Of a DNA stretch of 64,000 nucleotides, positions 22,930-35,178 are shown piece by piece. Origin of the DNA: Anthonomus grandis grandis (taxonomy: Eukaryota > Arthropoda > Insecta > Coleoptera > Curculionidae). The stretch lies in assembly GCF_022605725.1 (NCBI RefSeq), contig NC_065546.1, positions 34,096,227-34,160,226 of the forward strand, given 5' to 3'. Position 1 is the first letter of the stretch, and each line of letters opens with the position of its first letter. The notes beneath the pieces are model-generated. The model searched no databases. It saw only the letters and a program-made list of their open reading frames with translations, and was not told the DNA's origin. A program made the position numbers and the translations under genes.

Positions 22930-23760
22930 TAAAAAAACTGGAAACCAGATATTGCCATCTCCTAATGAAATTATGTTTTTGTCTTTGTAATTAGGTGTAC
23001 CACGTGAAATCAAAAACTATTTCCTAGCAATACTATAGGAGGTGATATATGGAAAAAATTGGAAACCCTCTAGGGGTTCACAAAGTAAAACAGACGTGAT
23101 ATATATTTTTAATTTGGGATATAAATAGCACCTTCCTTCGGGTACATCGGTACAACTATTTTGTTGTGGCATATGGTGTGTGTATGTGAATGTGGGGCGA
23201 AAAACATATGTAAAACAAAAGGGTTCAGGTTAGATAACTTTAAAGAAATATGCGGGTAATTATGTAAATATAGGGGTTTTTTAAAGGGGATGGTGCATTT
23301 CAGTATGAAAATTATTTCCCTTAAATATATCATATTTAGTTACAACACATATTTGCTAAATATACCACTTATGTTTGATTAGGTTTTATCATATTAAATT
23401 CCATTGTGTATATTGTTTTTGGTATTTAATTCATACAATGAAAGCTAAAATTAAATTTTTTTCGAATGAAGTAAATATTTTGTTATATCGCCATTCAAAA
23501 ATTAAACCATTGAAAATGATAAAAACTACAATATGTATAAAATTATCACATATCAACTGGCGTCTATTCGCCAGTTTAAATTTTACATCAAAACACATGT
23601 ACTTTAAGCAGGTTTTGATCGATTTATTTTAATATGTATCAAGTGATGGTTTCATTTAGTGTTTCCCAAGATGGCACTGTCGCGGCTTGTAGAAATATTT
23701 TGACGTACAAATTACAGTTGTAATGACAGACCTCGTGGATTATATTAAGTAAATGGATCA
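22930..23760. other. AT-rich non-coding stretch
   Basis: Short frames at 23,109-23,333 (minus) and 23,375-23,632 (plus) show no domain or motif; I regard them as chance frames. Confidence 0.4.
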
Positions 23761-23826
23761 ATGAGCCTCCAAGTTCAAAAGAAATATTTTCAAATACCAA
23801 GAAAGAAACTTAATGCCTGGAATATA

Positions 23827-24984
23827 CAGGGTGTTCATTTGAAAACTTCCCACCACGGATTTATCGAAAACCACTGTTTAAAAAAAAACGCCAAAATACT
23901 TCAAAAGGTTTGTCAAAGGAGACAACTTTCTAACCTAAAATTACTTCACCCCCTTTTACCCTCTGCCCCCCTGGGTAATCCCCTTAAATATTTTAAATGG
24001 CAAGGGGTATCGTGTAATAGCTTGTGTAAAAGGTCTTTCGAAGTCTTTTATTTTGACGTTTGATTTTTTTAAATCGGTCGATTCGTTTTCGAGAAAATTA
24101 GAAAAATCTTTGTTTATCTTAATTTGTTCAGATAGAAAACAAAAACATGAAAATATCAGTTTTTATTTTAATAAGTGTTCAAAATGTTACCCGTTTTTGG
24201 CCAAACAATGATATAGGCGATGTTCAAATTCCTGACGGACATTTTCAAAAACATGTTGTGGGATATCATGGTAGCTGTCGATGATGCGTTGACGAAGTTC
24301 ATCCAAACTTTCAGGTTGGGGAGTAAACACATTAACACAATAGATTTTAAATGACCCCATAGAAAAAAGTCTAACAGCGTTATATTAGGAGATCTAGCAG
24401 CAGGCCATTCTACAGGCCCCCTTCGCCCTATCCATTTATCTGGAAATTCGTCGTCTAGCCAATGCCGAACGGGAAGAACATAGTGAGGAGGAGCGCCGTC
24501 TTGCTGGAAATATATTTCAGCCTCATCAAGTATAGGGTTTTCATCATCATCGATTTGGTTTTCAATGGATTCAGTGATAAGCGGATTGATGGTATTTTCC
24601 AACATATCCAAATAAATGTCTCCATTTAAACTTCCATTAATAAATAATGGCCCAATCACTTTATTTCCTAAAATGCCTACCCATACATAAATTTTTTGAG
24701 GGTACTGGGTATGCCCTTCTACAAATGCATGAGGATTTTCATTGCTCCAATATCTACAGTTATGCTTATTAACAAATCGATTTAGATGAAATGCGCATTC
24801 ATCGCTGAAGCAGATGTTCTTTACATGAATAAATAGTATTATCATTCATCGCTTAATTTTTTAGTAAGTAATTTTAGGTTAGAAAGTTGCCCCCTTGACA
24901 AACCTTTTGACGTATTTCGGCGTTATTTTTTAAACAGTGGTTTTCGATAAATCCGTGGTGGGAAGTTTTCAAATGAGCACCCTG
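23827..24984. mobile_element. Tc1/mariner-type element K (deletion derivative)
   Basis: About 125 bp inverted repeats: CAGGGTGTTCATTTG at 23,827 and the complement of CAGGGTGCTCATTTG ending 24,984, flanked by TA. The arms share ATTTATCGAAAACCACTG and ACAACTTTCTAACC-like blocks with few differences. At 1,158 bp it lacks the transposase N-terminus. It sits inside the 31 bp repeat field. Confidence 0.9.
24168..24845 (-). pseudogene. DD41D transposase, catalytic part only (element K)
   Basis: The reading starts inside the catalytic domain, abutting the right repeat; the DUF4817-like HTH is deleted. Motifs: ICFSDECAFHL (first Asp), YWSNENPHAFVEGHTQYP, IYFQQDGAPPHYV (second Asp) and ITLLDFFLWGHLKS (third Asp). 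An extra Ala in WPAARSPN makes the spacing 42 instead of 41, and Asn replaces Asp in the adjoining SPD motif. A frameshift after HLKS scrambles the last ~60 residues. Without the DNA-binding domain it could not act on its own ends. Confidence 0.85.
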
Positions 24985-25561
24985 TAAAAAGTACTTAATA
25001 AGTGCCGAAGAGTACGACAAATATCCCAATCCTAAAGAAATGACTTCAAAATTGGAAAATGTCTGGAATAAAATTTGGAGCAACACCAAACGCCTTGACT
25101 AAAGTGAGAAATGATTTCAAATGCCTGCACTAATTTTAAAAATTACAATTTATAAAATTATAACAAAGTAGCTTCCAAATGTCAGGATGGATTAAAATTT
25201 AGAATTTCACCAAATGCCCGGAATAAATTAAAAATTACCTAAACTTGCCTGAACTAAAATAAAAAATTACTTCAAATGCCTGGAATAAACCAAAAATAAA
25301 ATGCTTGGACTAAAATTAAAATGACTTTAAAATATGAGGAATAAACAAAAAATGAATTTAAAATATTTTAACTAAAATGGAAATGAGTTCAAAATGCATT
25401 GACTAAAATTTAGAATCACACCAAATGCTGCGACCAAAAAAAAATTACTTCAAATTCCAGGAATAAACGAAAAGTTACTTGAAAATGATTGGACTATAAT
25501 TGAAAATGACTCCAAATAAGTTAAAAATCAAGAATTACTTGAAATGCTTTTAACACATCTA

Positions 25562-27681
25562 TACTCTATTTCAGAAGTGTATAGAGCAATAAACTGGGGA
25601 ATTCCGTTCTGTTTGGCTACATTTCGTGGTAGTTCATAGGCGCAGGTACTTATAATATTTATGAATTTAATTTTCACGGATTAAATGCCTTTATTTTGAA
25701 AGAGATTAAATACTATATAAATACTTTTAATCCTTTTGTATAGGTACCTATCTTTTAACGCTTTGTAACATGCAAAAATGGGGCCAGGTAATATATACAG
25801 ACTATAAATACTTTTAAATCATATTTTAAACGTTAGTAGTCACTGCTATGCTGTAGTGTAATTACAATATTATTATCCCAATATTTAAAAAATGGAGGTA
25901 TTCAGTCCAACGAAAAGATGTACTAAAAATTCTCCACTATCGCTGAGTGAAAAAGTTATTATTTTAAATGTACATGATTGCATAAAACACGATTACCCTA
26001 GTTTTACTGTGCAAGAAATTGTTGAAAAATGTTCTCGAATGAGTGGAATTGGAAAGTCCACCATTTTCAAATTGTTGCGGGAAAGAAAAGTAGCAGGTCA
26101 AGTGGAATCTCCCAAGCAAAAGCCAGGACGACCTACAAAAGTCCTTGATGAAAATGCTAAATGTATAATTCGAAGAAAAGTTCACTCTTTTTATTTTAAA
26201 AAGGAAATACCCACCCTAGACAAAATTTTAATGGAGCTTGGCCGAGATGACAGTATTCCGTTGATAAGTAGAAAACTTTTATGGAAAACTTTAAAAAATA
26301 TGGATTTTGCCTGGGAAAACATAACCGCAAAGCACTTTTACTGGAGAGCGACGAAATTGTTTGTTGGAGACGACAATACTTGAGAAGTATCAAGCAGTAC
26401 CGCAGGGAGCAAAAGAAAGTTTTTTATCTTGATGAGACGTGGATTAACGAAGGTTATATAGTCCAAAAAATGTGGCAAGACAAAAATATAACCAGTGCTC
26501 GCCAAGCTTTCATAGAAGGCCTGTCTACGGGTATTAAAGTACCTTCGGGAAAAGGAAAAAGACTTATAATCACACATATTGGAAGCGAAGAGGGATTTTT
26601 AAAAGAAGGTCTGCTAACCTTTGAGTCGACTCGCACAGGAGATTACCATGAAGACATGAACTCAGACGTTTTCGAGGACTATTTTGGTGAAATGATAAAA
26701 TTTCTTCCGGCTAATTCGGTGGTGGTTGTGGATAACGCAAGCTATCATTCACGGCGAATAGAGAAGACGCCAACTTCAAGTTGGAGAAAGCAAGAAATTA
26801 TCGATTGGCTGACTGCAAAAGGTATTGCGTTTAAAGCAAATTTGATAAAAAAAGAACTGCTGGCAATAGCAAACTTACACAAAACTCGTTTCATGAAATA
26901 CGCCGTGGAAGATATAGCCGAAAAATATAATATAATATATAATAACTGTACTGCGCTTACCGCCATATCATTGCGAACTAAATCCTATAGAACTGATATG
27001 GGCGCAGGTAAAAGGATTTGTAGCAAGACAAAACACGACTTTTAAAATGAAAAATGTTTGAAAAAATTTGCTACTTGTTTGATCAAGCCATTACGGAAGC
27101 GACACCAGAGAATTGGCGAAAAGCAGTCCAGCATGTAATTAAGCAAGAGGACAAAATGTGGGATCTTGACAACCTCATCGATCAGACAGTCGATCCTTTA
27201 ATTATAATGTCAAGAGGTGATGACAGTTCGTCAGATGACGAAGAAGACTACAATCTATTATAATTTAAAATTGTTATACACTGTTCAAAAAGTGCCAGAT
27301 CCAAAAGTGACATTTTCAACTGTTTTACTCTACATATTATGTTCAATAAATTTGTGAAAAAAATATATTATTCCATTTAAACAAAAGTAACTTTCTAAAA
27401 TAAAATAGCATTTAAGTACATTAATTATAAGGTAAAAAACAAGTCTCAGTTGCACGCCTTTGGCGAACCGTTTTCAATGTTTATCAGTGGGTAACAATGG
27501 GCAAAACTCATAAAATGACCCAAAACCGGGTGGCACTACCTGCAATCAACGAAAAGAAAGAATTTTACATTGAAACTAATACCCAACTAAGGTAGTGGCA
27601 TAAAATATTGGTGGATCACCAGGTACCACTTTTGCATACCTATTGAGGTTTTATTGCTCTACACACTTCTGAAATAGAGTA
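25562..27681. mobile_element. IS630/Tc1/mariner-superfamily element L
   Basis: 32 bp inverted repeats with one mismatch (TACTCTATTTCAG, then AAGTGT, then AGAGCAATAAA), flanked by TA at 25,560-25,561 and 27,682-27,683; 2,120 bp, inserted in the minisatellite. The termini lack the local CAGGGTG signature and the transposase differs, so this is a separate family from B, C, E, F, K and O. One transposase gene reads rightwards. Confidence 0.92.
25892..27263 (+). pseudogene. DDE transposase of element L with long D-E spacing
   Basis: Residues from 25,892 (MEVFSPTKRCTKNSPL) form a helix-turn-helix (GIGKSTIFKLLRERK, PGRPTKVLDE), then a second DNA-binding-like part. The catalytic core is FYLDETWINEG (first Asp), VVVDNASYHSRRIE (second Asp) and, one frame over at 26,954, RLPPYHCELNPIELIW (Glu). 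About 85 residues separate the second Asp and Glu, much more than 34-41. The acidic C-terminus ends SRGDDSSSDDEEDYNLL at 27,263. Three frame changes (about 26,300, 26,950 and 27,060) inactivate it. The family is common in insect and aphid genomes from memory; I do not name it. Confidence 0.85.
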
Positions 27682-28149
27682 TAACCGGATAAACAAAAAA
27701 TGACTTCAAAATGACTGGACTAATATTGAGAATTAAAGCAAATGCGTCAAGTGAAATGAAAAATTATTTATAATGCTTGGAATAGACGAAAAATGTATTC
27801 AAAATGCATGGCCTAAATGGAAAAAAAATTTCAACGGCCAAAAATAAAGGAAAAAATATTTTAAAATTCCTGAACTAAAATAGAAAATGACTTCAACATG
27901 CCTGGACTAAATTTAAAAATTACACCAAATACATTGACAAAAATGAAAAATAACTTTAAATTGACAGTAATAAAGAAAAAATTGCTTCAAAATACCTGCA
28001 TTATAATTGAAAAATGACTCCAAATGTCTCGTCTAAAATGAAAAATTATTTCAAATGCCCGGAATAAACAAAAAATTTCTTGAAAATACCTGGAAAAAAA
28101 CAAAATTTTTTATTAAAACTTAAAAACCCCTGGACTTAAAAACGAAAAA

Positions 28150-29560
28150 TGTCGCCATCTTGAATGTTTTATGTAAGTCAATTTTTTCTTTCGGGTTTAC
28201 GTCCGGTTCAATAAGTATAATCTGATTATATCAATGATTGTTTTCCCTTGGCCCCAGTTGGCGCTCCTCCGCCATCTTAAACTTTACCTCAAAAGTGATG
28301 TTTTGATGTTTTAGGTCAGGTGTCAATAATCTATGTCCATCAATCCTAAAATAAAATCGCACTGACCAGTTTAAAGATCCAAAAAATAGATCCTATTTTA
28401 AATATTGACCTGAACTAGTAATTTTAAATAGAACTCACGTTTTGGGATGAATTAGTCAAAAATAGATTTTTGTTTTTAAATTTTGTAGCCTGTTAAATTT
28501 GTGACCTGCTCATATAAATAACATAAACATATTATAATGGTTAGACTTTTCCAAGTTTATACGGAGACATCATTAGGATGAACTGCTAGTACAGTTTAGC
28601 TTATTTTCAAGGAAAATAATTTATATATGGTTATAGTTAAAGCTTAAATTCATAATTATGGTTAAATGGTTTCGTGGACGAAATCATTCAGGCATGTCAA
28701 ACGTTTACAGACGCATCTTATTATTGATGATTAGTCCGCATTACGGTTTTAATGTAAACGTGCTATACGTACTAACTATAACAGTCGAATTAAGCCCAAC
28801 GAACCAGAAAAACGAAAACAACCAAGCTGATTCTAATCTAACAAATTTATTAAAAACCGTACACTTGGTCCGGATTTTCTCTCTCTTCTTGCCTCCGCAT
28901 CAAGACCAGAAGCGAAATGATGTAATAATACACAAAACCAGTTTTCACGTCGCTCGTTTATAACGATCCGGGCTTAGCTTTATTTTGCGTTGTTTTTTTT
29001 CTTTCTTTCTCTCTTTCTTTTTCTTATGAGCGGCTTATAGCGATGAACCGAAAAGGGGCTTAACTCGTTTATTTGCACTTTTAGCTCACGATGCATTAGA
29101 AATGGTACATAATTATCTTGCTTACACGGAAGCTTAATATGTATTAAACATACACTATTCATAAGCGATTATAAAGTGGTAGAACTAAGAGCACACAGAT
29201 TTGTAAGGCGTATAGGACGGTCGTGTAAACGTGCTTAAAAAACGTTTTCAATTAATTCGAGTCACGCCTACAGATGTTAGTACAGAAAACCTGCTCTCTT
29301 AATTTATTCATTATTAATTTATATTCATGCATTTTCATCATATTGTTAACAAATGTTGTAATAAAGCATAAATATTTTCCATGGATATTGACATGTCCTT
29401 TAATAATTAACACCAAATGTATGCACACATAACTTTTTTTTTAGTCGAGCGTAGTTCGTATAGGAATCTTTCGACATAAAAATGACAGTCACAATCTAAA
29501 ACAAAGTGGAAAATGGGTGGGTTCCATGCATTAAGTCAATAGGTAGGCACCCAAACCCTA
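28150..29560. other. Unique-looking segment inside the minisatellite field
   Basis: No minisatellite pattern. A 100-codon plus-strand frame at 28,658-28,963 (MVKWFRGRNHSGMSN) has no recognisable domain and is weakly supported. A pyrimidine-rich TTTCTTTCTTTCTC run lies at 28,998-29,025. May be ancestral single-copy DNA or an unrecognised insertion. Confidence 0.4.
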
Positions 29561-30755
29561 AAGAAATAATTTGAAATATCAGGAAGAAATATCAAATTTC
29601 TTTAAAAGCCTAAGAACCTAAGATCTGTTCCTACAACCCTGATTAAGAAGGAAACTTAAAATGGCTTCAAATTTGAATAAAATTAAAATTTTCTTTTAAT
29701 TCCTAAAAAAATTTATAAGAAATTAGTTTTATTATCCAAGAAGACAACAATTCCTTAAAGCCCTGAACAAACTGCTTTGAATCCCAAAAAGTAGCTTCAA
29801 ATTACTTGAAATCCTAGAAGACATAAAAAAGTGACTTCAAATGCCTAGAATATATAAGAAATTAGTTCAGACAGTTCAAGAACATAAGTATCGCTACGAC
29901 CTTGAAGAAAGGATTTTAAATCCCATGAACTTTAAATTTCTGCAATGAAATGGAAAATAGGTTCCAATGCCTGAAATATGGAGGCCAACAACAGAAGAAG
30001 TATCTTAACAACTCCTAAGAAATAACGTCAAAATGGTGGAAATGTCATGAAAAAACTTAAGATTACTTTAACCGCCTAGAGTATATTAGAAAATGACTTC
30101 AAATATATCTGAACTAAAGTGAAAAATTACTGCAAATGCCTGGAATAAAACTGAAACCTACTCTATCTAAATGCCTCGTCTAAAATGCAAAATAGCTTCA
30201 AATGAATAAAATATATAATAATTGACTGAGAATCTAAGAACATAATAATAAGTACATCCCTAGTATATAATAATATAATTCGGAGTTGTATATAAGTATA
30301 AATAACTCCGAAACAATGGCTTTGACTCCGAGAAAACAGTTTTAAATGCCTTCAAATGCCTAGAATACACAAAAAAGTGACTTCGAGGAAAATATTGTAA
30401 AAAAACCTTGAAGCCAAGAATACAAAAAGTATTCCAATATCCCATAAAAAACTACTGAAAATATCAAGAAGAAACTTCAAATGTCTGGTGTAAAATGAAA
30501 AAAATAACTCCAAATTCCTGAAAATATGAAAAATTACTTCAAATACCTGGAAGAAATTTGAGAATTACACCAAATCTCTGGCCTTATATTTAAAGTTAAC
30601 TCAAATGCCTTGACTAAAATGATAAATCACTTCAAATGGCTGGAATAAATGAACAATTACTTCAAACTTTCTGGACTAAAGTACGAAATATCCTCAAATA
30701 TGCCTGGACTAAAATGAGAATTAACGAAAGATTACTTCATCATTCTTGGACTATA

Positions 30756-32107
30756 CTACCCTCCTTGGTTAAAACGTCCTAACTACAAAATTCTCTTTTT
30801 TTGGCTTATTACATTTTATTGACCCATCAAATGGTATCTACCTCCTTGGCTAAATTAAAAAGTCCTAAATTGCCTTAATTTCACCTAAATATATTGTTCG
30901 ATGTGCAGAAAAGACGATAATCCCAAATTAAAATGTCCTATCTATCTTTTTCTAAGTTAAAATGTCCTAAGTATCATTCCGTTTGTAGAATATTCATTTG
31001 TGCCAGTAGGGGCATATTCGAAAAGTGCTAGGCAAGTGGCAATAATATGGCACGAAGGGGTTGCGGGTCGAAATAAGAAAAATTTAATTTCAACTTTTTT
31101 TTTATATAACAGAGACTTATGTTACGATCCGGCTTGACGACTGTGCAGCTCAAAACAAAAATTGGGCTTTATTTTTTTTTCTTTACGTTGTAAACTCTAT
31201 CGAGACTGAACTGGAGAATTTGGAAATAAAATACTTTCAATCTGATCACACTTATATGTCCGCGGACTCGTTCCAGATAGAACAATTATTGAAAAGGTAC
31301 GGTAACGTATTCGATTTTAATGATTTTAAATCGGTTGTAGAAAAGGCAAACTCATCTAAGGTCCATGTAAAAGAGATGAACATACAAAACTTTTTTGAAT
31401 GGAAAGATTGTTCATCCAAGTTTAAGCTTCAAAAAAATGTTCCCAAAACTTACTTGCAGAATATGGTACATTTGCACTTTAAAAGGGGATAAAATGTGTT
31501 GTACTACAAAAATACCTTTTCGGAAGAACCAAAACCTTCTTGCCGAACACAATGTCGAGGTGTAAAATTAAAAAGTAAACAAGATCTGATTTCTAAGCTA
31601 CGTCCTATTATTCCGGCTAACCGAATGATATTCTGGAGGAATTAGCCGTTTCCCTAAATAATGATACTGACAATAAAGAAAATGTAGATTTCCAGTAAGC
31701 GTAAAGCACTTTTTGAGTACTGATTTCCATTCATAATGATTTCATGATTTACTTTCATCCTTTTTTTAATGTTCTAATGTTTTATTACTCACTAATATAG
31801 TTTAGTTATAATGTTAATTTGGAATGTAACTCCTGTGTCTTTAATAAAAATCAGTACAAATATATATATTTTTTTTATTATAATTACTTTACTAAGTTAA
31901 AAAGTCCTATCTAACTTTTTTTTCTAAAATTTCACCAAATATTGAATCTAGTCCCTTATTAAACTTTACCCACAAATGTAAAAAGCAAATTTCTAAGCAT
32001 ATAAAAAAATCAGGGAATTACTTCAAAACATGAGGACTGCATATTAATTTTCATAAAATCTCAATTTTCTCAGTTTTATCGATTTGCGAGTTAACTAAGG
32101 ACGGCAG
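30756..32107. mobile_element. Putative DNA transposon M with DUF7869-like ORF
   Basis: The minisatellite is interrupted by a segment starting CTACCCTCCTTGGTTAA (30,756) and ending in the complement of CTGCCGTCCTTAGTTAA (32,107), 14 of 17 matching, with TA outside both ends. Inside, TTAAAA(A/C/T)GTCCTA occurs five times (30,769; 30,855; 30,928; 30,957; 31,897), and CCTCCTTGGCTAA at 30,841 repeats the terminus, as expected for transposase-binding sites. It carries one protein fragment (31,090-31,645). I know of no family with this combination; novelty is inference. Confidence 0.6.
31090..31645 (+). pseudogene. DUF7869-like protein fragment in element M
   Basis: Open from about 31,090 to a TAA at 31,490, continuing in the same frame to 31,645. 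Features: RLDDCAAQNKNWALFFF, IKYFQSDHTYMSADSF, GNVFDFNDFKSVVEKA, then beyond the stop VLYYKNTFSEEPKPS, KSKQDLISKLRPIIPANR and MIFW. This wording resembles the C-terminal half of the abundant insect DUF7869-type proteins (D-x-C-x-x-QN-K-N, then K-x-x-E-x-GHTFM-x-A-D). An acidic D-D-C-A and HTYMSAD pair could be an RNase H-like catalytic core, but that is inference. The N-terminal half is absent and one in-frame stop is present. Confidence 0.6.
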
Positions 32108-32999
32108 TATAGTGGTGTGACTTAGACTATAATAAATGACTGGAGTAAAATTAAGAATTACACCAAATATATGAAACCAAATATATATAAACTGCCTCGA
32201 CTTATTTGAAAAATTACTTCAAATGTTTGGATTAAACAAAAGAATTACTTCAGAATTCCTAAAAAAAAATTAATGATTTAAACTGTCTGGAATAAAACTA
32301 AAACTTATTCTACCTAAACGCCTCGAGTAAAATAAAAAATTACTTCAAAATGTCTGGACTAAAATGAAGAATTCTAACCAAATGCGTGGACTTTAATTAA
32401 ATGAGCGGAATAAACGAAAAATAGCCTCAAAATTCCTGGATTTAAGTGAAAAATTATTTCAAAGTTCTGGACAAACATAGAAAAAAACGACTTGAAATGC
32501 CTGAAATATATACAAAATAACTTTGAAGGCCAAAAATACATGACAAAAAATATTTCAAATGCCTTGAATAATTAAAAAAATACTCAATGGACTGAAGTGG
32601 AGAATGACTTCAAAATGCCTGGACTAAAATTGAGAATTACACCAAATTCCTGGAATAAAATTGAAACCTACTCTATGCCTCGACAAAAATGAAAAATGAC
32701 TTTGAACTCTGTAATTAAAATAGAAAACTTCTTGAAATACCTCGACTATATTTTCAATTTTAAAATTACACCAAACGATTTGACTAAAATGAACAATTAT
32801 TTCAAATGTTTGGGCTCAAATAGAAAATTACTTGCTTAATATCGAAAATAACTTTAAACACTTGTACTATAACGCTTATAATGACTCTAATACTATACTT
32901 ATAATAGTTATAATATTATTCTAAAGGTCTCGAACGCATAAGCAACTGCTTTATTCAATTGAAAAATAATTTCAAAATGCTTTGAAGTCAAGACTTATA

Positions 33000-34320
33000 A
33001 TAATTAAACCCAAAAATTCAACCCTACGCAACTCATTATATTGAGGTTCTAACCAGATCTGGTGCCTATTTATTTCGTTTGGAACCGATAAGACTAGACG
33101 TGTGTGTACCTGTTTTAGGATTAACGACAAAAAGGGTACATCCTTGAATTGTATAAGGCGGTTTGATTGCCATTTCTATTAGGGTAAAATTTAAAAATAT
33201 ACGATTTGTACTTTACGCGCATTCCCGTTTTACTTTTTTTTGTTCACCTGCTAAGTTTTACCTGACGATAGCTTCTCCCCAGATTCAAAAGGGAACAATG
33301 GGGGATTTTTACCCTATATTGACGTCTTTCATGCCAAACTGAACATCGAGAGGTCTTTAGAAATAAATTCTTCTATTCAGAACCAAACTTGTTCTTACAA
33401 GTATATCTCCGAACTCTTCGGAGGTGTTGTAGATAAAAAATTCTATATTATTTTAATAGAACCAAGCTTCAGCTCATCGGATATGCTATGAAAGATAGGT
33501 ATATTGCCGGGTTAATCTAAGATTGTTAAAGATATCCTTTAAATATTTCGAACATTCTCCTTGTAAAGTTATAGTGAGCGCATACTCATTTTCCCTATAA
33601 AATCGTACAAGTACTAAATAATGATCGACGATATCGGAAATTAAAGTACTTTTCCTACGAAGGCTATAAAAGATCGAGCGGCTCACGTTCGTGATCCCAG
33701 ACTGGTTGTCAACTAAAACTGGTTTTTGCTTTGCTTGCCCCGGTACGACCGACGTGAAGTTACTTTTTATTATTATTCGATGCAGCAGCTAAAGAGAGAA
33801 ACAAAGAAATGAGAGAGTCCCAGTACCAGTTCTGCTGGTACTACTGGGTGATTTATTTTATCTCCGGTCAGACCATCTCGTTTCTTTTTTTTTCCTTTTA
33901 TTTTTCTTTTGACTTTAATTTTGATGAATGGCTTTTACTACCGTTTGGTGACTTGGATAAAGCGTTACCTACTTTATGACGTATTAAATGTATATACTTG
34001 GGCTAATTACCACTATTTCCTTTTATATGTTAAGTATTATATCCATTTTGTTTAGATTCTAAATAAAAAAAGCCATAAAAATAAGGTAACGTATCCGTTC
34101 GTTGCGTCATATATCCACCGAGAAGGTATTAACATCATCATAAAAGATTTATGGAGATAACACCGGAAAACCTCTTAAGATCTGTTTGAGTGTAAATAAG
34201 TAAAAAGGTTTGGATTTTCAGGTATATAGATTATTCGAATTAATTATATTCGAACAAATCTGTATTTTTCAAGCAGTAGTTCTTATGTATGCAGTTCGCG
34301 CAGTGGTGACCTAAAAATTG
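33000..34320. other. Non-coding stretch, partly less AT-rich
   Basis: No gene or transposon end was recognised. 33,690-33,880 is relatively GC-rich (GCTTGCCCCGGTACG, CAGTACCAGTTCTGCTGGTA); the latter contains a short inverted CCAG/CTGG hairpin. Likely unique sequence. Confidence 0.4.
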
Positions 34321-34329
34321 CTTGACATT

Positions 34330-34665
34330 TAAGAACGACATTTGTTAAAATGCAAGTCATACTTAACAACTTTGATACATTAGTACTTTTTTCTCTGTCT
34401 ACGTCAGGACGTCGATTTTACTAAAAACATCCGATCCTCAATAAGCAAAGATGATACAGAAACCTTTACTTTATTTTTGAATCATTGGACAAGTTCGTAA
34501 TCTTTGACAGTTGTTCTTATTTAGAAAGTGATAATAATTTGACAAAAACATAATGTCACAACTGTCAAATTTGATACAGCGAGAATAGGGCAAAGATCGT
34601 ACTTTTACTTAATTTTTTAATAATTGGACAAATCCGTCATCTTTGGTAGTTATTGCTATTTAGAA
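34330..34665. repeat. Tandem ~200 bp repeat, left part
   Basis: Two diverged units. TCATACTTAACAACTTTGATAC (read as two words split after 12 bases) near 34,356 corresponds to AATGTCACAACTG at 34,552, and ATCATTGGACAAG and TAATTGGACAAATCC recur between. The same unit forms three further copies at 40,270-40,760. The intervening elements (fold-back, piggyBac, palindrome D) therefore appear to have landed in one old tandem array. Confidence 0.65.
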
Positions 34666-34670
34666 ATTAA

Positions 34671-35178
34671 TAAATAATAGTTTAAAAAAACTAAAAGAAC
34701 ACGCTTTTATTGATAATCGAATTTAAAAGTAAAAAATAATTTTTAATTACAAAGAGTTTTTATTACAGTAGTTATTACAGTAGGTCGGTAAATCAGTCAT
34801 AATTAATTACCTCAAATAAAATTTAAGTTACTAACAGAATAATTCAAATCAGAGTAAAAAGCGTGGGGTGCTCGATATATTAAACATCACAATTATTATT
34901 ATTATTATTCTATTGGCAACTATCTATGACAGAAGAATTATGAAAATGAAGTAAAATGTACCTCACGCTTTTTACTTTGATTTGAATTAAAACTTTATTT
35001 ATTTTTTAAATTAAATTTTATTATGATTTTTATTTGAGGTAATTAATTATAATTGATTGTCCGACCTTCTACTAGTGTAATAAAAACTCTTTGTAATTAA
35101 AAATTATTTTCTACTATTTAGATCGATTAGCAATAAAAGCTGTTTTTCTTTTAATTTAATTTAAAACTATTATTTATT
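34671..35178. repeat. Fold-back element with ~205 bp arms
   Basis: The left arm 34,671-34,872 and right arm 34,968-35,178 are inverted copies; both include TTTTAATTACAAAGAG, AATTAATTACCTCAAAT and GTAAAAAGCGTG. The ~95 bp loop contains (ATT)n at 34,893-34,912. The arms are 80-90% alike with small indels. The outer ends (AATAATAGTTT) carry no transposase signature. The DNA could form a very long hairpin; it is a MITE/fold-back type element embedded in the 200 bp tandem array. Confidence 0.8.

Larger units (their letters stand above)
23765..33000. repeat. Degenerate ~31 bp minisatellite field, interrupted by transposons
   Basis: An A-rich, strand-asymmetric monomer of 31-33 bp, with key words TGCCTGGA, then CTAAAATG, then AATTACTTCAAA, recurs dozens of times. 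It covers 23,765-23,826, 24,987-25,559, 27,684-28,150, 29,560-30,755 and 32,110-33,000. Variants (TGGAATAAACG; GAGAATTACACCAAA; CTGAAACCTACTC) recur in the same order near 30,140, 32,290 and 32,650, so there is higher-order structure. Elements K, L and M interrupt it; 28,150-29,560 does not show the pattern. Monomers are 70-90% alike, hence old. No protein reading is sustained. Confidence 0.8.

Noticed and set aside
28658..28963. A 101-residue plus-strand ORF
   Set aside because: No motif, no repeat copy, and composition fits chance; kept only as a mention.
23765..33000. CRISPR-like regular repeats
   Set aside because: The 31 bp units are contiguous and degenerate with no unique spacers, and the setting is eukaryotic; it is a minisatellite.
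33690..33760. tRNA-like sequence (GTTCGTGATCCCAG)
   Set aside because: No complementary acceptor, D and anticodon arms could be folded around it.
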